Origin: an uncultured Arenicella sp.
GTDB taxonomy: Bacteria > Pseudomonadota > Gammaproteobacteria > Arenicellales > Arenicellaceae
Assembly: GCA_905479805.1 (NCBI GenBank)
Contig: CAJQNY010000044.1
Location: 1-59,142, forward strand
DNA: 59,142 bases
Direction of reading: 5' to 3'
Within the stretch, counting starts at the first letter, position 1. Each line of letters starts with the position of its first letter. The notes beneath the pieces are model-generated. The model was not told the DNA's origin and ran no database searches. It was given only the letters and a program-made list of their open reading frames with translations. Position numbers and translations under genes: made by a program. Below are positions 17,350-27,196 of the stretch, piece by piece.

Positions 17350-18696
17350 ATGCAAGATTATGATTTAGTAGTTATTGGTGGTGGCTCAGGTGGCGTACGC
17401 GCGGCAAGAATCGCTTCGACTCATGGCGCAAAAGTAGCCATATGCGAAGAGTATCGTTACGGTGGGACCTGTGTCATCCGCGGGTGTGTCCCCAAAAAAC
17501 TCATGGTCTATGCATCGCAATTCCACGAAGAATTCGTTGACAGCGAATCCTTTGGTTGGAGCTCTAAGGTAGAAGGATTCAATTGGCAAACCCTGATCGA
17601 AAACAAGGATACTGAAATAGACCGCCTCAATAAAATTTATGAGAATCTGCTGGATAACGCTGGCGTCGAGATTCTCTACGGTACCGCTAGTTTGGTAGAT
17701 GCGAATACCATTAGCATTAACGACCAAACTCTGTCAGCGAAAACTATTTTAGTTGCAACCGGTGGCACTCCCTTTCTTCCAGAAATAAGCGGGATTGAGC
17801 ATGCCATTTCTTCAAACGAAGTCTTCCATCTTGAACAACAACCTGCCTCGGCTCTGGTAGTCGGCGGAGGCTATATTGCCGTTGAGTTCGCAGGAATCTT
17901 TAACGGACTTGGCATTGAGACTAGTTTGATCTACCGCGGGCCACAGATTCTTCGAGGCTTCGATAGCTCTGTAAGCAATCACCTAAGCGGCGAAATTCAG
18001 AAAAAAGGCATCAACCTGATGCTGAATAACAATATTTCCAGCATAGAGCTGACTGATCAAGGCAAAAAGAAAGTGCTACTTTCAGATGGCACACAGATGA
18101 CCGTAGATTGCATCTTATACGCCACCGGCCGAAAACCTAACATAGAAGGCTTGAACCTGGAAAGCGTAGGCGTAGAGCTAGGCCGCAAGGGCGAAATAAA
18201 GGTAGATGAATACTCAAAAACAAACATTGATAGTATTTACGCCGTTGGCGATGTCACCGACCGAATTGCACTCACTCCAGTGGCAACAATGGAAGGACAT
18301 GCATTCGCAGACACAGTTTTCGGAGGCAATACTCGTATTGCGGATCATAGCAACGTGGCTTCCGCAGTTTTTTCTCAACCGCCAGTCGCATCTGTTGGTC
18401 TCGGCGAAGAAGATGCTCGGGAAAAGTTTAAAAGCGTTGATACCTATAGTTCTGAATTCAAGATTCTAAAACATACACTGACCGAGAACACCGAGCGGAC
18501 ATTAATGAAATTAATCGTGGATGCCGATAGCGATTTAGTCATCGGTGCGCATATGGTCGGGCATGACGCTGCTGAAATAATGCAAGGTATCGCCATCGCC
18601 ATCAAGGCAGGTGCGAAAAAATCAGATTTCGATGCAACCGTAGGAATACATCCGAGCTCCGCTGAGGAATTTTGTACCATGCGCACCAAGGATTAA
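17350..18696 (+). CDS. gor: Glutathione-disulfide reductase
   Basis: 448 residues from ATG 17350 (an in-frame TTG at 17344 is possible). Reduces oxidised glutathione with NADPH; FAD flavoenzyme, cytoplasmic. FAD-binding GGGSGG near the N-terminus; redox disulfide Cys41/Cys46 in CVIRGC; NADPH domain GGGYIAVEFAG with the Arg residues of IYRGPQILRGFD that select NADPH over NADH; C-terminal dimer-interface active site HPSSAEE. Length and order match the family. The next small gene starts one base after its stop. Confidence 0.93.
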   Translation: MQDYDLVVIGGGSGGVRAARIASTHGAKVAICEEYRYGGTCVIRGCVPKKLMVYASQFHEEFVDSESFGWSSKVEGFNWQTLIENKDTEIDRLNKIYENLLDNAGVEILYGTASLVDANTISINDQTLSAKTILVATGGTPFLPEISGIEHAISSNEVFHLEQQPASALVVGGGYIAVEFAGIFNGLGIETSLIYRGPQILRGFDSSVSNHLSGEIQKKGINLMLNNNISSIELTDQGKKKVLLSDGTQMTVDCILYATGRKPNIEGLNLESVGVELGRKGEIKVDEYSKTNIDSIYAVGDVTDRIALTPVATMEGHAFADTVFGGNTRIADHSNVASAVFSQPPVASVGLGEEDAREKFKSVDTYSSEFKILKHTLTENTERTLMKLIVDADSDLVIGAHMVGHDAAEIMQGIAIAIKAGAKKSDFDATVGIHPSSAEEFCTMRTKD

Positions 18697-18697
18697 T

Positions 18698-18907
18698 ATG
18701 CGTTACCGTGAGGGAGAAAGTTTGCCACTAGCCTCATCGGCTAGTGATGACATGCTTTTACTGACCGCTGTCTTAGGCGTTCTTATCGGACTAATTTTGA
18801 CTTATATGGGCCGACGCGGTAAACAGCTTTGGATGGCAGTATGGGGTGTTGGTCTTGTCTTGATAAGCATCGCCATGGGTGTCATAACCGCACAGTCGCT
18901 AGGGTAA
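18698..18907 (+). CDS. Small two-helix membrane protein, unknown
   Basis: 69 residues with a short polar N-terminus, two predicted membrane helices (MLLLTAVLGVLIGLILTY and LWMAVWGVGLVLISIAMGV) and a positive loop MGRRGKQ between, predicting both ends on the periplasmic side by the positive-inside rule. AAGGA six bases before the ATG, lying in the last codons of gor, makes this a credible gene translationally linked to gor. I do not recognise the family. Confidence 0.65.
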   Translation: MRYREGESLPLASSASDDMLLLTAVLGVLIGLILTYMGRRGKQLWMAVWGVGLVLISIAMGVITAQSLG

Positions 18908-18932
18908 AGCCTAAATACTAGCGCTAAGGCAC

Positions 18933-19751
18933 TTAGCCTTTCTGACAACTCGGGCAGTAAAAGGTATTGCGTTGACCAATGATTTTGCTTTTTATGATTG
19001 AGTCACATCCATGGCACACCTCCCCTGACCGACCATATACTTGCAACTCTTGTTTAAAATAACCTGGCTTTCCATCGGCTTGAGTGAAATCATTCAAGGT
19101 TGTGCCGCCCGCACGAATTGCTCCCTTCAAAATATCCTTTATCGCAACGGCGAGATTCCTATACTTAACTCGTGACACGCGCTTAGCTATCGAGGTTGGA
19201 CGCAGCCCGGCCCGATACAATGCCTCGCTCGCATAAATATTACCCACACCAACAACAACCTTACCATCCATGATAAATGTTTTTAGGCAGACCGCTCTAC
19301 TGCGTGATTGCTGGAATAGGTAATCACCATCGAAGTCAGCCCCAAGTGGCTCAGGTCCTAAATTTGCAAGTAACTTGTGGGAAAATACTGGCGGCTTTAC
19401 CAGTAAACAACAGCCAAATCGACGCGGATCATTTAAACGAATTATTTTCGAGGCATTAACTTCTATGTCTATATGATCGTGCTTTGCCACGGAATGGTTT
19501 TTGTCGAGAACACTTAAACTTCCTGACATTCCCAAATGCAAAAGAATGGTTCCTTGCAAGGTATGGACTAAAATATACTTCGCCCTGCGTTCCGTGCCGC
19601 TCACCTCATGACCTATCAAACCAGCCAATTTTTTGGTCGGCACCGGCCATCTTAAGTTCGGGTTGCGTACTTCAATATTGGTGATAATTGCATTACGTAA
19701 ATACGGCTCTATTCCTCGTAATGTAGTTTCAACCTCTGGCAATTCTGGCAT
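18933..19751 (-). CDS. mutM: Formamidopyrimidine-DNA glycosylase
   Basis: 272 residues. Excises 8-oxoguanine and formamidopyrimidines and cuts the abasic site. N-terminal MPELPEVET supplies the catalytic Pro and Glu; GNIYASEALYRAGL forms part of the H2TH region; the C-terminal zinc finger is C-x2-C ... C-x2-C (CHGCDSIIKSKIIG... YCPSC). Normal length. Confidence 0.97.
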   Translation of the reverse strand: MPELPEVETTLRGIEPYLRNAIITNIEVRNPNLRWPVPTKKLAGLIGHEVSGTERRAKYILVHTLQGTILLHLGMSGSLSVLDKNHSVAKHDHIDIEVNASKIIRLNDPRRFGCCLLVKPPVFSHKLLANLGPEPLGADFDGDYLFQQSRSRAVCLKTFIMDGKVVVGVGNIYASEALYRAGLRPTSIAKRVSRVKYRNLAVAIKDILKGAIRAGGTTLNDFTQADGKPGYFKQELQVYGRSGEVCHGCDSIIKSKIIGQRNTFYCPSCQKG

Positions 19752-19793
19752 AAAAAATCAACACACCCTAACAAGAAGCCTTAACAAAACCAT

Positions 19794-21029
19794 TTAAGAG
19801 GAACCCAATTTCGAATTCTGATCTGACAACAATGTATCTTTAGGAGCTTTAGAAATTTGTTGATCACTGCCTAATAACTGCATCCCCACCCTATACATTT
19901 CCAAGGCCTTAGCGCTTTCATTATTAGTCTCGAGTAACTCACCCAACTCTGAATAAGCAGACGCTATTGGTCCATTGGTGATGGCTGCTTGCAGATATTG
20001 TTTTGCTACTTCCAACGAGTTAGCCGCTACCGCCAAGCGACCCGCCGCCAAGTTAGCAACCGGGTCCTCTGGTCTGGCAAGAAGCCAACCTTCTATTCTT
20101 CGTAATAATTTTTCTGGTTTATCTGCCTTAAGTTGACCATATAGGTCAGCCAAGTCAGCACTCCAATCACCATTTAAGCTGGACCTGATAAGTTTTTCAG
20201 CTCCAGAATGATCGCCCTTCGTCATCAACCCCTGTGCATAAACCGCAATGTTTTTCGCTCTCTTACGTTGCGTGCGGGGAAGTGTTTTCCAAGCGGACTC
20301 AATATCTGACGCCCCAGATAAATTATGCAGGTAAGAGCTGTTCTGGAGATCTTCCAACAGCTCTAAAGGTAAAGCCTTTTGCTTTTTAGCGATCGGAAGG
20401 AGATTTTGGATTCCATCCCAGTCTTGCGACTCCTCAAAAGTTTGAATCAACATGGCGGTATATTGAGGATTGCTCTTACCTAACTCTTGGACATCCTCTA
20501 AGGTCGCACGTGCCAACTCTATTTGGCCTGCTTTTTGGTGCAGCCTTGCTTTGGTCAATCCAATAGCAAGGCGCTCACTAGGGGCCGCTTGATAAGCTTC
20601 CTTGAGATATTCGTCTCGTTGTTCTAGGCGGCCCTGTTCTTGCGCGGCACGAGCGGCGGCCAAATAATTAACATACGGCACATGACTGTGGTCAGATTTA
20701 CTCACTAACTGTTTTTCAGCTCGCTGCCAGTCCCCCTTGATCAAAGATAAATAGCCAGCACCAAATTGCTCATCCGCCAAGTTTCTGTTGCGTCTGTTAC
20801 GCCATGCCCCGAAGGTCTTTGGCGAACGCCATATCCAACGTACCAACCATAGCGTGAAATACAACAACGCGACAATCGCGATAAGCAACAATAGAAAGCC
20901 AAGGACTTTGACCTCCACAACATAATTGCCTAGATACATCTTCACATAGTTATCTGGGTCAATCTTATCGATCTGTAAAACAGCGTAGCCAAATACACTT
21001 GCCAACAGTATTAAAATAATCATGCGCAT
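19794..21029 (-). CDS. hemY: HemY, TPR membrane protein of the haem operon
   Basis: 411 residues. Two N-terminal membrane helices (MIILILLASVFGYAVLQI and VLGFLLLLIAIVALLYFTLWLVRW) are followed by a cytoplasmic TPR-type helical domain (for example SLIKGDWQRAEKQL, YLAAARAAQEQGRLEQRDEYL). Proteobacterial HemY is distinct from protoporphyrinogen oxidase HemY of Gram-positives; its role in late haem synthesis is unproven, perhaps as a scaffold. The gene begins two bases after the hemX stop. Confidence 0.92.
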   Translation of the reverse strand: MRMIILILLASVFGYAVLQIDKIDPDNYVKMYLGNYVVEVKVLGFLLLLIAIVALLYFTLWLVRWIWRSPKTFGAWRNRRNRNLADEQFGAGYLSLIKGDWQRAEKQLVSKSDHSHVPYVNYLAAARAAQEQGRLEQRDEYLKEAYQAAPSERLAIGLTKARLHQKAGQIELARATLEDVQELGKSNPQYTAMLIQTFEESQDWDGIQNLLPIAKKQKALPLELLEDLQNSSYLHNLSGASDIESAWKTLPRTQRKRAKNIAVYAQGLMTKGDHSGAEKLIRSSLNGDWSADLADLYGQLKADKPEKLLRRIEGWLLARPEDPVANLAAGRLAVAANSLEVAKQYLQAAITNGPIASAYSELGELLETNNESAKALEMYRVGMQLLGSDQQISKAPKDTLLSDQNSKLGSS

Positions 21030-21031
21030 GA

Positions 21032-22141
21032 CTATTTACCGCCGTCTATTTCTTGCAAGGCCTGATACGAACCGGTGATATTTGGCATCGTGACACTGAC
21101 CGGTTGATCGATGAGCGCGGACAATGATTTAAGAACGCTCGCGACCCCCTCATCTTTTTGGTCAAAATAATCCATTAACCATGTCTTCGCCGTGGTTAAG
21201 TTGTGTTCGTAAACCGCTTGTTCCCCTTGTAACAAAGCCAAACTTGCGCTCGCCAGTGACAATTGAATGTTTTGATCAAGAAAATAACGCTGCTCTGGTG
21301 CCAGCAATGGCTTCGGAGGTTGATCTACTCGCTGAATCTGAACAGAACTAAGCACATCGCTCCATATTTTCTTTAGTTCACTGCGCCATGTCACTTCCTC
21401 TGCAACAGCGAGCGGTTGTGTCGCTAACTGGTTAGAGTCGGGCTCATTAAACAGAGGCAAACCTGAAATCTGCTCACGCATTTCGTTCAAACTCGCCGAT
21501 ACAGCGGTAACATCAACTAGCTTGACACTTCGCAATTGTTCTATCTCAGCATTAATTTGAACTCGCACCAACGCATAGCGAGGATCACTTAGCGTCTTTA
21601 ACTGCTGATCTGCCAAATTAAGTGCGTTCTCAGCTGATTTAGTATCTTTGCCAAACAAAACACTGTTGTTGGCCAAACGCAATAACTGTGAGACTTCATC
21701 CACCAAATACTGATTAACACCTTTTTCCAAATCGGTATTAATTTTTTCAATTGACTCATTTAAGTCATCTTGATTTTGTTCGATATCATTTACGTTCTGG
21801 TCAAATTGTGTTTTCAATCGCAGCATATTGCTGTCTAAATCGGCCCGCGTGATGACGTTTGATTGATCTTGTTGTAAGCGAGAAATAGAATCTCCTAGGC
21901 GAGATACCTGTCCACCAATTTCGGTCACCCCAAGTGACAGCTTGGATTCACTTTGCACGCTGAGAACCTGATTCTGATACCAGGTAAAACCACTGCCTGC
22001 CAAGGCCAAAAGGCTCAACAAAACTGCAAAGATAGAAAATCCCTTGCCTGATTTTGGCGGCTTAGCCTGCCGCACAGGATCTGCTACAACATCCGGCGAG
22101 CTGATTAACTCGCTTTGCGTATCATTATTAGTTTCAGTCAT
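21032..22141 (-). CDS. hemX: HemX family membrane protein
   Basis: 369 residues: a disordered polar N-terminus (~1-32), one membrane helix (IFAVLLSLLALAGSGFTWY), then an extracytoplasmic coiled coil (~60-145) rich in Gln, Asn, Asp and Leu, and the HemX C-terminal region with YLVDEVSQLLRLANNSVLFG and ALVRVQINAEIEQL. Once annotated as a uroporphyrinogen methyltransferase, but it has no SAM-binding site; role in haem synthesis is unknown. Separated from hemC-hemD by 222 bases, more than is usual. Confidence 0.9.
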   Translation of the reverse strand: MTETNNDTQSELISSPDVVADPVRQAKPPKSGKGFSIFAVLLSLLALAGSGFTWYQNQVLSVQSESKLSLGVTEIGGQVSRLGDSISRLQQDQSNVITRADLDSNMLRLKTQFDQNVNDIEQNQDDLNESIEKINTDLEKGVNQYLVDEVSQLLRLANNSVLFGKDTKSAENALNLADQQLKTLSDPRYALVRVQINAEIEQLRSVKLVDVTAVSASLNEMREQISGLPLFNEPDSNQLATQPLAVAEEVTWRSELKKIWSDVLSSVQIQRVDQPPKPLLAPEQRYFLDQNIQLSLASASLALLQGEQAVYEHNLTTAKTWLMDYFDQKDEGVASVLKSLSALIDQPVSVTMPNITGSYQALQEIDGGK

Positions 22142-22210
22142 AAATTTGTTACTTCATTAAAGTAAGTGCGTGGAAATCTTTAAAATTTAACGTTACAGCC
22201 ATATTTGGCT

Positions 22211-22245
22211 AGACTTCGTCCGTTGTAACCAGACTTCGTCCATTG
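22211..22245. repeat. Short 15-bp direct repeat in the hemCD-hemX gap
   Basis: AGACTTCGTCCGTTG (22211-22225) and AGACTTCGTCCATTG (22231-22245), one mismatch, period 20. The gap (22142-22363) holds nothing else I can recognise; a hemX promoter may lie here. Confidence 0.75.
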
Positions 22246-22363
22246 CGATAGTTCCATCCTTTTGAAAATAGTATCACAGTGAGCAAATACAACCCATGCA
22301 GCACTAATCTATTCATGTGAACAACTGTTAGGTTTGTATTTCTCTCCATAAAACAGGTCGAAA

Positions 22364-24079
22364 TCAGCCTATTTTCGAAATATTATTCCCTGAAAACGAA
22401 ATCATCATATGTTTATTAGATGGGGAACTAGCCACTCGGATTTCTCCTTGCCAGCCTCTCTTGCGGGCAACAGCACCGATTCTCTCACTGCCGACTACAA
22501 TTATTGTTTGCTCAAACCGTTCAAGATCATGCTTGATGAAATGCATGAAGTTAGTGGCGCTGTGGGCACTGTGCAAAAATACGCCGTGAATGTGATCATG
22601 CTCAGTCAACATACGGTCGAATCGCTCACGCCCACCCCCAGCTAGTTTCTGAATATAGACGTCAGCATGCTCTACGATCGCGCCTCGCTTGCGCATCTCC
22701 TCCGCTGGCCACTCAATACCGCCCGTTCCACGTACGATGAGAATCCTTCGTTGCGACAAATCCGCCAATTGGTTGACGCTAAGCAAGGCATCTGCACCTG
22801 TCCCATGATCTGGGAACAAAGCATCGATACCGTAGCGGAATAAATGCTTGGCCGTCTCAGCACCGACTGCCATTACGCGAGTTGCTTTTGATATGGCCGA
22901 TTGTTGCTGCTGAATCATCGACATACCAATCTCAATAGCATTCCGTGAGACGAACACAATATCCGTAAACTGGTCTAAGCTACGAAACAACCTGAGTAAA
23001 TTTTCGTTGAAAACTGGTTCGATCTGCAATGTCTCAATAGACAAAGGTTGGTACCCTAAGGTCTCCAAAATCGGTGCCATATTACCGAGATATTTAGCCT
23101 GGCGAGTGAGTATCACCACAGGCTTACTTAATGGATCTATTGGTGCTTTAGGCTGAACGCCCCCATTTAATAATTTCTGCGCTCCTTGCTGAATTAAGTC
23201 TCGGGCGACTTTTTGTCCCAGACGCTTGGCGTTTGATTCACTCAGGTTATCGCTTGTCAGGTTGCTTATAATGATTCTGGATCCATCGACTTTGCCGACC
23301 ATACCGCGCATGCGAATTTTGCCTTTAATCACTTCGGCATAACCAGCTATCGGAGACTGGCAGCCTCCTTCTAACACTGCGTTCATTGCTCGTTCAGCGG
23401 ACAGGTACAAGGCGCTTTCTCTGCTATGCAACGGCTTGATCAATTCTTTAACCCGCTCATCATCGGAGCGGCATTCAATTCCTATAATCCCTTGCCCGAC
23501 AGCAGGTAAGCATAGCTCGGGGGTTATGTATTGTTTCACTCTGTGCACAAAACCGAGTCGAATCAACCCAGCGGCGGCCAAAATTATCGCATCGTAATCG
23601 CCATCATCTAGCTTCGCCAGCCGCGTATTGACATTTCCTCTGAGCTCGACGAACTCCAATTTAGGAAAAGCATTTTTTAATTGTGCGGTACGTCGCTGGC
23701 TTGAAGTACCCACTTTTGCGCCTTCAGGTAGGGCGTACAGGTTCTGAAAATTATTTGAAACAAAGGCATCTCTTGCATCCGCACGCTCACAAACCACTGA
23801 AATCCCCAAACCTTTGGGGAGCGAGACCGGGACATCCTTCATTGAATGCACTGCGATATCTGTTTCATTGTTCAACAAAGAAACTTCGAGCTCCTTGAGA
23901 AATAATGCTTTGCCACCCCCATCAGTAAAGCTCCGATCTACCAGCTGATCTCCCATAGTCGTCATCGACACGATCTCAACCGCCAGATCGGGGTGCTCAT
24001 TCTCTAATCTTTGCTTTACGAAATTGGCCTGCCATAGCGCTAGAGGACTATTACGCGTCGCTATTCTTAAGGGACTCAT
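22364..24079 (-). CDS. hemC: Fused hydroxymethylbilane synthase / uroporphyrinogen-III synthase (HemC-HemD)
   Basis: 571 residues, two enzymes in one chain. Residues 1-~305 are HemC, which polymerises four porphobilinogens: RIATRNSPLALWQA, GGGKALFLKELE, HSMKDVP, GTSSQRR, LRGNVNTRL, and Cys240 in EGGCQSPIAGY, which carries the dipyrromethane cofactor. From ~318 the HemD half begins (KPVVILTRQAKYLGNMAPIL) and runs to the end with IVFVSRNAIEIG, RVMAVGAETAKHL and FLHSAHSATNF, closing the tetrapyrrole to uroporphyrinogen III. In most relatives these are separate neighbouring genes; no stop or start intervenes here. Divergent from argH. Confidence 0.94.
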   Translation of the reverse strand: MSPLRIATRNSPLALWQANFVKQRLENEHPDLAVEIVSMTTMGDQLVDRSFTDGGGKALFLKELEVSLLNNETDIAVHSMKDVPVSLPKGLGISVVCERADARDAFVSNNFQNLYALPEGAKVGTSSQRRTAQLKNAFPKLEFVELRGNVNTRLAKLDDGDYDAIILAAAGLIRLGFVHRVKQYITPELCLPAVGQGIIGIECRSDDERVKELIKPLHSRESALYLSAERAMNAVLEGGCQSPIAGYAEVIKGKIRMRGMVGKVDGSRIIISNLTSDNLSESNAKRLGQKVARDLIQQGAQKLLNGGVQPKAPIDPLSKPVVILTRQAKYLGNMAPILETLGYQPLSIETLQIEPVFNENLLRLFRSLDQFTDIVFVSRNAIEIGMSMIQQQQSAISKATRVMAVGAETAKHLFRYGIDALFPDHGTGADALLSVNQLADLSQRRILIVRGTGGIEWPAEEMRKRGAIVEHADVYIQKLAGGGRERFDRMLTEHDHIHGVFLHSAHSATNFMHFIKHDLERFEQTIIVVGSERIGAVARKRGWQGEIRVASSPSNKHMMISFSGNNISKIG

Positions 24080-24120
24080 AAGTTCAAAATTCTGGATTTT
24101 ATCAGGAGCCTACTTTATCA

Positions 24121-24202
24121 CATGCCCACTCAGGCATGCCAAACTTTAATAAAGATTACTAAGCGATCAGCGGTGTATCATACCTCTGCTGCGAGGTATA
24201 AT
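24121..24202. promoter_or_regulatory. Divergent hemCD/argH control region with two inverted repeats
   Basis: CATGCC-CACTCA-GGCATG (24121-24138) lies 42 bases upstream of hemCD. ATACCTC-TGCTGC-GAGGTAT (24180-24199, 7-bp perfect arms) overlaps a plus-strand TATAAT (24197-24202) 48 bases before argH, so a protein bound there would cover the -10. Neither resembles an ArgR box. No good -35 for argH was seen. Confidence 0.45.
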
Positions 24203-24249
24203 GGATCCTGTACCAACCTCAACCCACTCGTCTTTAAGCAGCTCGCAAA

Positions 24250-25656
24250 ATGTCGGATTCAAATAACACAGAGAAGAAACTTTGGGGCGGCCGCTTCAAA
24301 GAGCCCACGGATGCCTTAGTAGAAGATTTCACTGAATCCATTAGCTTTGATTCCAGGCTTTATGAACAGGATATATTAGGCTCTATCGCCCACAGCAGAA
24401 TGTTAGCGCGAATAGGTATTCTCACCACTGAGGAAGCTGATTCTATAGAAAACGGTCTCAACGTCATAAAAACCCAGATTGAAGACGGCGAATTTATCTG
24501 GTCAAAGGCTTACGAAGACGTGCATATGAATATTGAAGCACGCCTGAGTGAAGCGATTGGTGATGCAGGAAAGAAGCTACATACCGGCCGCTCTCGCAAT
24601 GATCAAGTCGCTACTGATATTCGGCTTTACCTACGCGAAGCCACCGACGATGCCATTGAGCTAGTTAAAAACCTACAGCACCAATTGCTTGAGTTGGCCT
24701 CAGGTGAAATAGACACAATTCTTCCCGGGTATACGCATTTACAAGTAGCACAACCGATAAGTTTCGCTCACCACTTATTGGCATGGAATGAGATGCTCGA
24801 ACGTGATGTTGAGCGTTTTAATGATGGGCGTAAGAGGATCAATGTGATGCCACTCGGTTCAGCCGCACTTGCTGGAACAAGCTTTCCGATTGACAGGGAA
24901 TATAGCTGTGATCTCTTGGGGTTTGAACGCCCAGCGAGAAACTCATTAGACGCAGTATCTGATAGAGATTTTCTTATTGAGTTCAATGCGGCTGCAAGCT
25001 TATTGATGATCCACTTATCGAGAATGTGCGAGGAAATAATCTTGTGGGCATCCGAAAGTCATAAATTCATTACAATTGGTGACGCGTTCTGTACAGGCTC
25101 GAGCATCATGCCGCAAAAGAAAAATCCCGATATCGCCGAATTAGTTAGAGGTAAAAGCAGTCGTGTAGTGGGCAATCTCAGCGCATTGATGATGCTGATG
25201 AAATCACAACCACTTGCCTATAATCGCGACAATCAAGAGGACAAGGAACCAATCTTTGACACCATCGACACGATCAACGCCTCTTTAAGAGTCTTCGCCG
25301 CAATGATACCCAGCATCTCAGTTAACCGAGAAAACATGTATCGGGCCGCTTTGAACGGCTATGCCACGGCCACTGATTTAGCCGAATATTTGGTAAGAAA
25401 AGAGGTTCCATTCAGAGACGCCCACGAAATTGTAGGCTCTACCGTTCATTATGCGATTAGCGAAAAGAAGAACCTTCCGGACCTCACTTTAGAAGAGCTA
25501 AGAACCTTTGGCACAATGATCGATGATGATGTGTATGATGTGCTAACCTTAGAAGGCTCAGTCAATTCAAGAAAACATCTAGGTGGCACAGCTCCGCAAC
25601 AAGTTGCGATTGCATTAAAGGCTGCTAAAGAACGATTATTGGGTAAACCGCAATAA
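24250..25656 (+). CDS. argH: Argininosuccinate lyase
   Basis: 468 residues. Last step of arginine synthesis, splitting argininosuccinate into arginine and fumarate; cytoplasmic homotetramer. Seen: [47 protein letters not shown] with the catalytic His, and the superfamily signature [12 protein letters not shown]. Length is that of E. coli ArgH. Start at the ATG after TCGCAAA; the ribosome site is weak. Confidence 0.97.
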   Translation: MSDSNNTEKKLWGGRFKEPTDALVEDFTESISFDSRLYEQDILGSIAHSRMLARIGILTTEEADSIENGLNVIKTQIEDGEFIWSKAYEDVHMNIEARLSEAIGDAGKKLHTGRSRNDQVATDIRLYLREATDDAIELVKNLQHQLLELASGEIDTILPGYTHLQVAQPISFAHHLLAWNEMLERDVERFNDGRKRINVMPLGSAALAGTSFPIDREYSCDLLGFERPARNSLDAVSDRDFLIEFNAAASLLMIHLSRMCEEIILWASESHKFITIGDAFCTGSSIMPQKKNPDIAELVRGKSSRVVGNLSALMMLMKSQPLAYNRDNQEDKEPIFDTIDTINASLRVFAAMIPSISVNRENMYRAALNGYATATDLAEYLVRKEVPFRDAHEIVGSTVHYAISEKKNLPDLTLEELRTFGTMIDDDVYDVLTLEGSVNSRKHLGGTAPQQVAIALKAAKERLLGKPQ

Positions 25657-25694
25657 TAAATACGATCAATCAAAAATTTAATTCTTCAATTATT

Positions 25695-25835
25695 ATGAAT
25701 ATCACAAAACGTGCATGGCTCGCCCTTGCTTTAATTTCGTTCACCATTGGCCTCAGCGCCTGTGGACAGAAAGGCCCTTTGAAAGTTGAACGACCTCAAG
25801 TAATTCAAGAGCAAGAACAAGAAGAAACCCAATAA
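25695..25835 (+). CDS. lptM: LPS translocon maturation chaperone LptM (YifL/LppL) small lipoprotein
   Basis: 46 residues encoded by 47 codons. Positive n-region (MNITKR), hydrophobic core and lipobox LSAC, followed by the signature CGQKGPL-K of the YifL/LppL family, then an acidic Gln/Glu tail. In E. coli LptM binds LptD and helps it form its native disulfides at the outer membrane. Position directly before lysA is conserved in gammaproteobacteria and clinches the call. The gene lies in a 206-base gap between argH and lysA. Confidence 0.92.
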   Translation: MNITKRAWLALALISFTIGLSACGQKGPLKVERPQVIQEQEQEETQ

Positions 25836-25862
25836 CATTGCATTAATTGCAGTGAGCAAGCT

Positions 25863-27131
25863 ATGTCGACATTTCACGACCCCTGCTTTGATTATCAGGG
25901 CGGAACCCTCTTTGCCGAAGACGTTAACGTCCAAAATATTGTCAACGAATTTGGAACCCCCTGTTACGTCTATTCTAAAGCCGCACTAGTTCGGCAATGG
26001 CAGAAATTAGATCGTGCGTTTTCTGACCATCCCCATCAGATATGTTTTGCTGTAAAAGCCAATAGCAATATCGCTGTACTCAACATTCTTGCAAAACTAG
26101 GGTCTGGTTTTGACATTGTTTCAGCAGGCGAATTACACCGTGTATTACGCGCTGGAGGAGACCCTAGAAAAGTTATTTTCTCAGGCGTCGCTAAATCAAA
26201 AAGTGAGATCGCGTTTGCGATTAACTCCAACATCAAATGCTTCAATGTTGAATCATTAGCTGAATTAGAACGAGTACAGACTGTTGCCGAGCAACTCTCA
26301 GCTAAGGCTTCGATAGGTTTGCGAGTGAACCCTGATGTCGATGCACAAACCCACCCATATATTGCCACTGGCTTAGAAGAGTCAAAATTTGGCATTACCA
26401 TGGACGCCGCTTTTGAAGCCTACGAGGCTGCGAAGGCTATGCCGAACATTCATATTCATAGCATCGCCTGCCATATCGGCTCGCAAATAACCAAACTATC
26501 ACCATTTCGCGACGCTGTTGAAAAGGTATTTGCGTTAGTAAACCAGCTTAAGTTGGCAGGCATTGATATAGAGCAGCTGGATCTCGGAGGCGGCTTAGGC
26601 ATTCGATATAAAGACGAGAAACTACCGAGCGCAAACGATTATATCGAAGTCATGTTGGAGCAAATGAGGATCGCAAACCTAGACCTTCCTATAGCCATTG
26701 AACCTGGCCGATACATCTCTGGAAATTCTGGAATTTTACTCACCACGGTGGAATACCTAAAGCATAACGATAGTAAGAACTTTGCTGTCGTGGACGCGGG
26801 AATGAATGATCTCTTGCGACCTTCTCTCTATCAGGCTTATCACCAGATCAGCAACATCCAAGAAAAGCCCACTAAAGCTAAAAAAAGTTACGATATTGTA
26901 GGACCCGTTTGCGAATCAGCGGACGTGTTGGCTTACGACCATCCTATTGATGTTGCAGCGGATGATGTTCTCGCCATTCAGTCAGCAGGTGCTTATGCAT
27001 TCAGTATGGCCTCTAACTATAATTCTCGACCACGCCCGCCTGAAATAATGGTTGATGACGATCAATACCACTTGATCCGCAAACGAGAAAGTTATGGGGA
27101 TTTGACGAGCACCGAATCTTTACTACCTTAG
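25863..27131 (+). CDS. lysA: Diaminopimelate decarboxylase
   Basis: 422 residues. Final step of lysine synthesis: PLP-dependent decarboxylation of meso-diaminopimelate. PLP-lysine in FAVKANSN (~residue 60), phosphate loop LDLGGGLGIRY, EPGRYI and the substrate-binding Cys in GPVCESADVLA are visible, as is the terminal barrel YAFSMASNYNSRPRPPE. dapF, often next, is not in the window. Confidence 0.97.
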   Translation: MSTFHDPCFDYQGGTLFAEDVNVQNIVNEFGTPCYVYSKAALVRQWQKLDRAFSDHPHQICFAVKANSNIAVLNILAKLGSGFDIVSAGELHRVLRAGGDPRKVIFSGVAKSKSEIAFAINSNIKCFNVESLAELERVQTVAEQLSAKASIGLRVNPDVDAQTHPYIATGLEESKFGITMDAAFEAYEAAKAMPNIHIHSIACHIGSQITKLSPFRDAVEKVFALVNQLKLAGIDIEQLDLGGGLGIRYKDEKLPSANDYIEVMLEQMRIANLDLPIAIEPGRYISGNSGILLTTVEYLKHNDSKNFAVVDAGMNDLLRPSLYQAYHQISNIQEKPTKAKKSYDIVGPVCESADVLAYDHPIDVAADDVLAIQSAGAYAFSMASNYNSRPRPPEIMVDDDQYHLIRKRESYGDLTSTESLLP

Positions 27132-27196
27132 AGCCGGTTTGAACGCAGATGCATTTTCAATAAAATCAGCGGCGAATATGCGATAATCATCTCACT

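Noticed and set aside
24180-24199. Inverted repeat as ArgR box before argH
   Set aside because: Lacks the TGNAT...ATNCA pattern and has a six-base centre.
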